Assembly: GCF_000807775.2 (NCBI RefSeq)
Contig: NZ_CP047385.1
Coordinates: 620,001 to 684,000 of the forward strand
Reading direction: 5' to 3'
DNA length: 64,000 nt
Origin: Pandoraea fibrosis
GTDB lineage: Bacteria; Pseudomonadota; Gammaproteobacteria; Burkholderiales; Burkholderiaceae
The notes under the pieces were generated by a model that made no database searches, was not told the origin of the DNA, and saw only the letters and a program-made list of their open reading frames with translations. This document shows positions 57,874 through 64,000 of this stretch, in pieces (positions within the stretch are counted from its first letter, which is position 1; every line of letters begins with the position of its first letter). Made by a program: the position numbers and the translations under genes.

Positions 57874-58899
57874 TTACTTGGCGTTGGCCGTCATCTTGAA
57901 AATACCTTGCGCGTTGCCGGCATCGAACCGCAGATCGATCTTCCAGCAGCGTTTGGCGGTGTCGTATTCACGATGGCGCGTGATGAACTCGTAGAACGAG
58001 CCCGGCACGTCGCGCGTGACGATCTCTCCGTCCTTGCCACGGAACTCGCGACGCACGGTGTCGGCGCGGTAGGCCGTCTGGAACACGCGGCCGGAGCGCG
58101 AACGCTCGACTTCAGGCTTCATCGGGCGGCTCTTGGCCTTCTCGGCGTCGGACAGGGCGAACACGTCTTCGACGCGGTCGGTCGCGTGGTTGAATGCATT
58201 GCCCTCGGTCGCAATCCATGCCATTTCGGCGGATTCGGCCAGCAGCAGTTCGTAGTCGGCTTCGCTCGGCACGTCGTGTTGACGGGCGAACGCGCCGACG
58301 ATCACCGGCAGCAGCGCCTGCGCGCTGTCGAGCGGCAACGTGCCATCGCGCTCCAGTTCCCACAGTTGGCCGACGGCTGCCGGCGTGAGCGGGTCTTTCG
58401 ATGTACCGACAACGCGCGATACGGCTTGCTGGAACGTCTCGGAGAAGCGCTCCGGATGCAACTCGCTCACGAAGAACTGCGAGATTTCTTCGGGCGCATC
58501 TTCATGCGCGTAGGCGCGGCCGGTCATGCCGAGACGGTCGAGCGGATAGCGGCCGTTCAGACGGAAGCCCAGCGGACGCAGAATGCGCGTAAAGGCCGCT
58601 TCGCCCGGCGGCAGCGCACCGTTCTGGTCCCAGCGTACCGTGCGCAGTGCGCCGTGATCGAAGTAGACACTGCCGCCAGCGGCAATGGTTTCTTCGGTAT
58701 AGGTGCGGCCGTTCGGCGAGCGCGCCAGCAGTCCCTCGAACAGGGCCATGTTCATGGCCTGCGCCAGTTCGGCACGCGTCACGCGGCCCGGCTCGCAATC
58801 CGCCAGAAACGACGGCGAATTGAGCGTGGCGAAGAGGGCGTCGGTTCGTGCTTCCCCTAGCAGGGAAACCAGCAAGGACTGCACATTGGCGTTGCGCAT
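57874..58899 (-). CDS. hglS: 2-Oxoadipate dioxygenase/decarboxylase HglS (DUF1338 family)
   Basis: 341 residues. VOC-superfamily fold of the DUF1338 type. Metal ligands expected for the family are visible: H82 (VYFDHGALR), H238 (NAFNHATDRV) and E304 (GSFYEFITR). HglS of Pseudomonas putida converts 2-oxoadipate to D-2-hydroxyglutarate and two CO2 with iron and O2, the key step of the aminoadipate branch of lysine catabolism. It heads the leftward operon with amaB and the aminotransferase, and a divergent LysR gene lies across the 168-base upstream gap. Agreement of all three genes with the pathway raises confidence. Confidence 0.9.
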   Translation of the reverse strand: MRNANVQSLLVSLLGEARTDALFATLNSPSFLADCEPGRVTRAELAQAMNMALFEGLLARSPNGRTYTEETIAAGGSVYFDHGALRTVRWDQNGALPPGEAAFTRILRPLGFRLNGRYPLDRLGMTGRAYAHEDAPEEISQFFVSELHPERFSETFQQAVSRVVGTSKDPLTPAAVGQLWELERDGTLPLDSAQALLPVIVGAFARQHDVPSEADYELLLAESAEMAWIATEGNAFNHATDRVEDVFALSDAEKAKSRPMKPEVERSRSGRVFQTAYRADTVRREFRGKDGEIVTRDVPGSFYEFITRHREYDTAKRCWKIDLRFDAGNAQGIFKMTANAK

Positions 58900-59067
58900 C
58901 GGATTGTCTCGCAGGGTGGGCGCCGTCTCGGGGCGGTGCCGCAGGGTGTCAGGGCTTGGCTTGGGATGGGTTACCCGAAGCCTTCTTGCAGTGACAGCAT
59001 TATTGGAACGGATGCCACGCTCGTAAAGCGAGATAAAATTGCCACTTGATGCGTTTTAGGAATCAAC

Positions 59068-59973
59068 ATGCGCAAATTCAAGACCCCCGGCACAGCAGCG
59101 CTGCTGGCTTTCGAGGCGGCTGCCCGGCATGAGAGCTTTACCCATGCGGCGCGCGAGCTGTTTTTGACGGAAAGCGCCGTGTCGCGCCAGATCGCCACGC
59201 TGGAGACACAGCTCGGCGTGCGGCTGTTCGTTCGCGCGAAGCAGAGAGTGGTGCTGACCCGCGCCGGGCGTCTGTACGGCACGCAGGTGCGTCGCACGCT
59301 GGAGCAACTGGATCGGGACACGCTGGCGATCATGGCCCACGGCAGTGGTGGCGGCTATCTCGAACTGGCGGTGCTGCCGACGTTTGCGTCCGAGTGGTTG
59401 ATTCCGAGAATGAAAGACTTCGACGACCGGCACCCCGACGTTCGCGTGAACATGGGCGTGCACACCGACCTCTTTACGTTCGACGAAACCCACTTCGAAG
59501 CGGCCATTCACTTCGGGCAGCCGACGTGGCCCGGCACATCGTCGGATTACCTCTTCGGCGAGGAGGTGGTGCCGGTGTGCCGCGCGTCGCTACTGAAGGG
59601 GCCGGTGCACGGTGCGGCCGATTTGCTCGCGTACCCGTTGTTGCACTCGACCACCCGTCCCAGTGCATGGACGCAATGGTTCGCCGAGCAGCGCATCGAG
59701 GACCACCGGGCGTTGCAAGGCGTGCGGTATGAACTCCACACGATGTTGATTGCGGGGGCGGCAGCGGGGCTGGGCATCGCGCTGGTGCCGAAGTTCTTCG
59801 TCGAAGGGCAGTTGGCGAGTCTCGGCCTGACGATTCCGTTCGATGTGAAGAGCGTGGCCGGGTCGGCCTACTACCTCGTCTATCCGACGGAGCTGACGCA
59901 CGGGCAGCCACTCAGCGTATTCCGCGAGTGGCTGCTGAAGCAGGCAAGTGCTTACCGGCCTGATGCACGATAA
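59068..59973 (+). CDS. LysR-family regulator divergent from the lysine-catabolism genes
   Basis: 301 residues with the LysR helix-turn-helix FEAAARHESFTHAARELFLT then ESAVSRQIATLETQLGVRLF (residues 15-55) and a periplasmic-binding-like effector domain (YLELAVLPTFASEWLIPRMK, GAAAGLGIALVPKFFVEGQL). AGGAA precedes the ATG. It is transcribed away from hglS; the spacer includes a CTCG-5-CGAG dyad (59020-59032) and a -10-like TAAAAT (59034-59039). It is the natural candidate activator of hglS-amaB-aminotransferase with a lysine-derived coinducer (inference). Confidence 0.88.
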   Translation: MRKFKTPGTAALLAFEAAARHESFTHAARELFLTESAVSRQIATLETQLGVRLFVRAKQRVVLTRAGRLYGTQVRRTLEQLDRDTLAIMAHGSGGGYLELAVLPTFASEWLIPRMKDFDDRHPDVRVNMGVHTDLFTFDETHFEAAIHFGQPTWPGTSSDYLFGEEVVPVCRASLLKGPVHGAADLLAYPLLHSTTRPSAWTQWFAEQRIEDHRALQGVRYELHTMLIAGAAAGLGIALVPKFFVEGQLASLGLTIPFDVKSVAGSAYYLVYPTELTHGQPLSVFREWLLKQASAYRPDAR

Positions 59974-60001
59974 AGCACGATAACGTCAGAAGGGCCGACG
60001 C

Positions 60002-60649
60002 TTAACGCCCGGTGTAGCGCCCCGGCCGGTGCCATGCCACGACCATCGCGCTCATGGCGACGGCAGACAGCGCGGACCAGGCGACGCGACCTGCGGGGAT
60101 CGAAGTGAGCGAGACGAGCAGAATCGTCGCGTCGATACAGACCTGGGAGATCCCGGCGTTGATGCCGCGCTCGCGTTGCAGCCACAGCGTGACGATCCCG
60201 GTGCCGCCCACGCCGGCACCGTGACGGGCGAGCGCGAGAATGCCCATGCCGCACAGCGTGCCGCCCACGAACGCGGCGAACAGCGGATTGACGAAGGCGA
60301 CATTGAACGTCTGCGGCATGGCCGCGAGGGCGAATGTGATGCCGAAGCTCGCGACGGTGGACTTGAGCGCGAAGCGCGGGCCCATCGTGAAATACGCGAA
60401 CAGGAAGAACGGAATGTTCACCAACGTGAAGATGGTGCCCACCGGTAGGGGGAAGACGTAGGAGGCGAGCAGCGCGATACCGGCCACGCCGCCGGTGACC
60501 AACCCGGCAGCCTTGAGCAGCACCAGACCGACCACCACAAATGCCATGCCGATGACCATCGCATAGATGTCTTCGAGCACGGAGTGCGGAACGCCGATTG
60601 TGTCGGTTGCCGCAATGGCGCCGGATACAGCGCCCGTATCGTGTTTCAT
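60002..60649 (-). CDS. YitT/YczE-like integral membrane protein
   Basis: 215 residues with six predicted membrane helices; the pattern AAGLVTGGVAGIALLASYVF, VNIPFFLFAYFTMGPRFALK and GTLCGMGILALARHGAGVGG is that of the YitT (DUF161) family. Short cytoplasmic termini. The function of the family is unknown, with transport suggested. The start at 60649 has no obvious ribosome site. It is convergent with the LysR gene (29 bases) and read in the same direction as ilvE, 157 bases after it; cotranscription is possible. Confidence 0.78.
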   Translation of the reverse strand: MKHDTGAVSGAIAATDTIGVPHSVLEDIYAMVIGMAFVVVGLVLLKAAGLVTGGVAGIALLASYVFPLPVGTIFTLVNIPFFLFAYFTMGPRFALKSTVASFGITFALAAMPQTFNVAFVNPLFAAFVGGTLCGMGILALARHGAGVGGTGIVTLWLQRERGINAGISQVCIDATILLVSLTSIPAGRVAWSALSAVAMSAMVVAWHRPGRYTGR

Positions 60650-60806
60650 GATCTGTAAGTCAAGAACAGCAAGACGGCGGGCACGACTCTCCTGATGTCG
60701 TGACGCGCCGCCAATGATTTCCCGCGTCGCTGTCTCGGGCGACGCGCAGCTTCACAGCTTGTTATGTCGTGGTACGCAAGGGCTTACGGCGTGGGTGAGC
60801 ACGCGA

Positions 60807-61904
60807 TTACGCGACGTGGTGCACCCAGCCGAACGGGTCGGCGACTTTGCCGCGCTGGATGCCCGTGAGCTGATCGCGAATGCGCTTCGTGATCGGGCCC
60901 TCGCCGCCGTCGGCAATGTTGAACTCGCCCTTGGCATGACGCACCTGTCCGATGGCCGTCACGACCGCAGCGGTGCCGCATGCGAACGTTTCTTTCACAC
61001 GGCCGCTGGCGGCATCGGCTTGCCACTGGGCAAACTCGTAAGGCGTTTCGTTGACCGTCAGTCCTTCGCGCCGGGCCAGTTCGATAATGGAGGCACGCGT
61101 GATACCCGGCAGGATCGTGCCCGAGAGCGGCGGCGTCTGGAGCGAGCCGTCGTCCATCACGAAGAAGACGTTCATGCCACCGAGTTCTTCGATCCAGCGG
61201 TGTTGTGCGGCATCGAGGAACACGACCTGATCGCATCCCTTCGAACTGGCTTCGGTTTGCGCGATGAGGCTGGCAGCGTAGTTGCCGCCGCACTTGGCGG
61301 CGCCTGTGCCACCCGGCGCAGCACGCGTGTACTGGTCGGAGACCCACACGGTCACGGCCGACTTGCCCGGCTTGAAATACGGGCCAACCGGGCAGGCGAT
61401 CACACAGAAGATGTACTCGTGTGCCGCGCGCACGCCCAGGAAGCTCTCCGAGGCGAACATGAACGGACGGATGTAGAGGCTGCTGCCTTCCGTGCCCGGA
61501 ATCCATGCGCGGTCGATGTCGACCAGCTTTTCCACGGCTTCGAGGAACACGGCTTCCGGCAGTTCGGCCATCGACATGCGCTGGGCGGATTCGCGGAAAC
61601 GCTTGGCGTTGGCCTGGGGACGGAACAACGAAATCTTGCCGTCTTCGCCACGGTAGGCCTTCATGCCTTCGAAGATTTCCTGCGCGTAGTGCAGCACGGC
61701 GCACGCCGGATCGATTTCGAACGGACGGCGGGCCTCTACCTTCGCGTCATGCCAGCCCGTGCCCTCGGTCCAGCGGATCGTGACCATGTGGTCCGTGAAT
61801 ACACGGCCGAACACCGGGTTCGCCAGCTTGGCGGCGATCTGGTCGGCAGGAGTGGGGTTGGCGTGCGGCTCCACGACAAAACGCAATTGATTATCGGCGC
61901 TCAT
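60807..61904 (-). CDS. ilvE: Branched-chain amino-acid aminotransferase IlvE
   Basis: 365 residues, fold type IV PLP enzyme of the longer bacterial/eukaryotic-like type. HMVTIRWTEGTGWHDAKVEA at residues about 39-60, Schiff-base lysine probably in CPVGPYFKPGKSAV or the YAA.K region, and YTRAAPGGTGAAKCGGNYAA, EELGGMNVFFVM and TLPGITRASI-type motif (LPGITRASIIELARREG) are all present. It transaminates isoleucine, leucine and valine with 2-oxoglutarate. The upstream region carries an interrupted palindrome 40-60 bases before the ATG. The gene stands alone apart from the YitT gene. Confidence 0.93.
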   Translation of the reverse strand: MSADNQLRFVVEPHANPTPADQIAAKLANPVFGRVFTDHMVTIRWTEGTGWHDAKVEARRPFEIDPACAVLHYAQEIFEGMKAYRGEDGKISLFRPQANAKRFRESAQRMSMAELPEAVFLEAVEKLVDIDRAWIPGTEGSSLYIRPFMFASESFLGVRAAHEYIFCVIACPVGPYFKPGKSAVTVWVSDQYTRAAPGGTGAAKCGGNYAASLIAQTEASSKGCDQVVFLDAAQHRWIEELGGMNVFFVMDDGSLQTPPLSGTILPGITRASIIELARREGLTVNETPYEFAQWQADAASGRVKETFACGTAAVVTAIGQVRHAKGEFNIADGGEGPITKRIRDQLTGIQRGKVADPFGWVHHVA

Positions 61905-62322
61905 GTTTCTTCAATGTCTCGGCAGAGGTGGCTTCAGTCGTCAGTGCCGTTAACGTAAACGGCAAGGTGGCGATATTTTCCTCCTTTCGCCCCCTGCCTG
62001 TCGACTGAATTCACCGTTCAAGCCGTCGCACCGGGGTTTTCGCGGAAATGACGCCGAAAAACCTCGGAATTTGGTCCGTTTTTGGAATAAAAATGCGGAA
62101 TTTCGCGAAGTCGGGCTGCGGCGTTGCCTGCCATAACTTCATCGTACACAGCAGTAACCGTGTGTAAAAAAGCGTTTCCGATCCCATTGCCGAAGGTGCT
62201 CGACATTTAACATCAGAAGCGGATGATGTCGGGATCGCCCCGGTTTCGCCGACGGCTCGCCGCCGGTGGCCATCGCAGACCAGGACGTTCCCGCGCAATG
62301 AGAGCAAAGGGAGAGGAGACAG
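61905..62322. promoter_or_regulatory. Divergent spacer with TGCCGTT/AACGGCA palindrome
   Basis: 418 bases between ilvE (-) and a small membrane protein gene (+). TGCCGTTAACGTAAACGGCA (61945-61964) has 7-bp perfect arms around AACGTA and lies in the likely ilvE 5' region. CGGAATTT is repeated at 62065-62072 and 62096-62103 in an AT-rich segment. No gene seen. Confidence 0.5.
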
Positions 62323-62676
62323 ATGAAATCGTCAACGATTCGGATGTTGCGCGCGTATCTGCTTGTGGCCTCGCTGGGGGCTGCCTGCATCGACGCCTGT
62401 GTCGTGATCGCCATGCTGGTGTTCGACGTGCCTGAGCGAATCTTCACTTCGACCGATTTCCGCATCGCGATGGCGGCATCGCTGCTGCTGCTCATCCTCG
62501 CGGCGCGCTCACTTGCGGCATCGGCGTATCAGGCGGCAATCGCCTCGCACCACGCCACGGTGTCGGGTGCACGCGGCCGGGCCAGCGTCGCATTGCGCGA
62601 GGACTGCCCCAACCGTTTGCTGGTCTTGCTTCACATCCGCATTCACCGCCAACGTCTGGCGATGGTCGCGGCCTGA
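62323..62676 (+). CDS. Small two-helix membrane protein, unknown function
   Basis: 117 residues behind a strong GGAGAGGAGACAG Shine-Dalgarno. Two hydrophobic helices (residues about 9-32 and 47-68) are separated by a short loop (DVPERIFTSTDF), and the C-terminal ~45 residues are basic and polar. I do not recognise the family and can give no function. It lies between ilvE and the convergent glutathione transferase. The good ribosome site and hydrophobic pattern make it likely to be a real gene. Confidence 0.62.
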   Translation: MKSSTIRMLRAYLLVASLGAACIDACVVIAMLVFDVPERIFTSTDFRIAMAASLLLLILAARSLAASAYQAAIASHHATVSGARGRASVALREDCPNRLLVLLHIRIHRQRLAMVAA

Positions 62677-62705
62677 CAGACCCTTACCGCCGCCTACCAT
62701 CGCTC

Positions 62706-62729
62706 AGGCAGCTAGGCAGCTAGGCAGCT
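62706..62729. repeat. Three tandem copies of AGGCAGCT
   Basis: Perfect triple octamer at 62706-62713, 62714-62721 and 62722-62729. It overlaps the stop codon of the glutathione transferase gene (- strand), so a change in copy number would alter its C-terminus or 3' end. Confidence 0.85.
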
Positions 62730-63391
62730 TTGCCGTCCACAAGATCGCCCGGACGAGACGGGCGGGTCATGGCAATCCACTCCTGCACCGCCGGTCGCGT
62801 GAATTGACGACGGGCGTATTCGACCAGCGCGGGCGGCACCACGTCGTCGTTGTACACGAGACGGTTGAGCATCAGCGCGAGATCGACGTCTGCGATACAC
62901 CACTGGTCAAATAGCGACGTGCGGCCCTCGGGCAGCAGGCTCTGGGCAATGGCGATCAGTTTGCTGGCGGCGGCGTAGCCCGCATCGGAGAGCGGCTTGT
63001 CCGTCGGACCGTAGAAGATGACTTCCGTCGAACGATCCTCACGCAAGGCCCCCAGATCGCTGCGCAACCAGGCCTGCACCTGACGCGCGCGTGCGCGCTC
63101 GCGCACATCGACCGGATACACCGGGACGGCGGGCGAAATCGTTTCGAGATACTCGGTGATGGCCGACGATTCCGACAGCGTGAAGTCACCGTGCACGAGC
63201 GTGGGCACGCGACGTGTGAGCGACAAATCTGCATAGCCGGTTTCGTGATGTGCACCCTGCCAGAGATCGACGGTGCGCAGATCGAACGGCAGACCTTTCT
63301 CACGCAGCGTGACGAAGACCGACAATGCGTAGGGGCTCGTGAACTGAGCGTCTACATAGAGCGTGAACGAGGCGGGGGCAGCGGCTGACAC
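62720..63391 (-). CDS. Glutathione S-transferase, YfcF type
   Basis: 223 residues from a GTG at 63391, behind AGGAG. The longer ORF upstream is unlike any transferase. Thioredoxin-like N-terminal domain (TLYVDAQFTSPYALSVFVTL, TRRVPTLVHGDFTLSESSAI, the glutathione-binding SESSAI) and an all-helical C-terminal domain with RARARQVQAWLRSDLGALRE and LFDQWCIADVDLALMLNRLV. YfcF relatives have peroxidase activity and help with oxidative stress; the catalytic Ser/Cys is not certain. It ends in an AGGCAGCT triplet repeat. Confidence 0.88.
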   Translation of the reverse strand: MSAAAPASFTLYVDAQFTSPYALSVFVTLREKGLPFDLRTVDLWQGAHHETGYADLSLTRRVPTLVHGDFTLSESSAITEYLETISPAVPVYPVDVRERARARQVQAWLRSDLGALREDRSTEVIFYGPTDKPLSDAGYAAASKLIAIAQSLLPEGRTSLFDQWCIADVDLALMLNRLVYNDDVVPPALVEYARRQFTRPAVQEWIAMTRPSRPGDLVDGKAA

Positions 63392-63588
63392 GATGAACTC
63401 CTGTGAGAGGAAACGCGGGTGGTGGCGACGCGCGCCGAAGTGGCGTGCGATGTTGGCGCAACCCGCCGCAAGCCTCCATCTTGCCGCACCCGCACGGTGA
63501 TAAGCTACTGCACAAATCGCCAATAAGCTGTGATCTGGATTCACACCTTTCGGCGTCTCTCCGTGCATACTCCGTCGCCCCTCATCTC

Positions 63589-64000
63589 ATGAACCCTTCG
63601 CATCGCGCCCGCCCGCCGCTCGCCAATCTGGAGACCGTCTGTCTCGTCGCCCGCAGCGGTTCGTTCACGGCGGCGGCCGAGGCGAGTGGTCTCACGCATG
63701 GCGCGATCAGCCGCCGGGTCGGGGCGGTCGAAAACTGGCTCGGTTGCGCGCTGTTCGATCGGCACGCCCGGGGTGTCAGCCTGACCTGCGACGGCCAACG
63801 ATTTCTGGGACGTATCGAGCATGCGTTCGACGTGATCGACGCCGCTGCCGATCAATGGCACCAGTCGCGCAAAGCGCCCGCCGTGCGGTTGAGCGTGGTG
63901 CCGTCTTTTGCCAAGCTCTGGCTGCTGGAACGCTTGCGTTCGCTCGAAGCGGGCGAGCCATTCATCGACATTCAGGTCACGACCGAACATCGCAACGCCG
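63589..64000 (+). CDS. LysR-family transcriptional regulator (3' partial)
   Basis: First 137 codons before the right edge: start ATG 63589. The helix-turn-helix (LVARSGSFTAAAEASGLTHG then AISRRVGAVENWLGCALFDR) and the beginning of the effector domain (VRLSVVPSFAKLWLLERLRS) are clear and resemble GcvA-type proteins. It is divergent from the glutathione transferase gene 197 bases away, which it may regulate. The protein continues beyond the window. Confidence 0.85.
   Translation, partial: MNPSHRARPPLANLETVCLVARSGSFTAAAEASGLTHGAISRRVGAVENWLGCALFDRHARGVSLTCDGQRFLGRIEHAFDVIDAAADQWHQSRKAPAVRLSVVPSFAKLWLLERLRSLEAGEPFIDIQVTTEHRNA

Noticed and set aside
56179..58860. 893-codon + strand ORF
   Set aside because: Antisense shadow of amaB and hglS, which show catalytic residues.

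Overview
This is high-GC (about 64%) bacterial chromosome. Gene content and order point to a member of the Burkholderiales, most likely Pandoraea or a close relative (inference). Supporting clues are the Burkholderia-type phosphonate cluster, the uvrA-MFS-ssb order, the ESPR-type autotransporter leader and a FadR-type PhnR. I see no rRNA, tRNA, CRISPR array, transposase or phage gene. The first and last genes are cut by the window edges.

Layout. 1-6.3 kb: one-carbon and housekeeping genes (truncated dimethylglycine/sarcosine dehydrogenase-like flavoenzyme, DUF4743-Nudix protein, purU, a DHA2 MFS pump, a YeaO-like DUF488 protein). 6.5-16.4 kb: a single giant type V autotransporter of about 3300 residues. 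Its passenger holds about 25 degenerate ~95-residue beta-strand repeats and a tandem ~1.72-kb duplication of six repeats each. 16.8-28.8 kb: a phosphonate island. phnS-phnT-phnU-phnW runs left, and phnR-phnA-phnY diverges to the right, followed by a Na/Pi cotransporter overlapping a PhnZ-like HD oxygenase. Together they import 2-aminoethylphosphonate, transaminate it to phosphonoacetaldehyde, oxidise that to phosphonoacetate and hydrolyse it to acetate and phosphate. 28.9-31 kb: two tandem paralogous membrane proteins of unknown function. 31.2-33.3 kb: a compact operon (DauR-type regulator, PLP dehydratase, RidA) whose promoter overlaps a concentric palindrome and appears to give a leaderless mRNA. 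33.4-41.7 kb: AI-2E family permease, uvrA, MFS, ssb, a Tat-exported alpha/beta hydrolase and a DedA protein.

41.8-47 kb: a GntR regulator, a TauD-like 2-oxoglutarate oxygenase and a complete polar amino-acid ABC importer. GTATAC-type palindromes and a long GC-rich leader lie between regulator and oxygenase; the substrate is not known. 47.1-52.3 kb: an HD hydrolase, then an Lrp regulator divergent from an M20 amidohydrolase, diaminopropionate ammonia-lyase and a second M20 amidohydrolase, which together look like a route for N-acylated diaminopropionate. 52.3-54.8 kb: a GntR regulator divergent from a hydroxymuconic-semialdehyde-type dehydrogenase. 54.9-60 kb: lysine catabolism through 2-aminoadipate (aminotransferase, AmaB, HglS) with a divergent LysR gene. 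60-64 kb: YitT-type membrane protein, ilvE, a small membrane protein, a YfcF-type glutathione transferase and the start of a LysR gene.

The overall picture is a metabolically versatile soil or rhizosphere bacterium with many small catabolic modules, each with its own regulator. All functional names rest on reading motifs and family resemblance by eye; no search was run.
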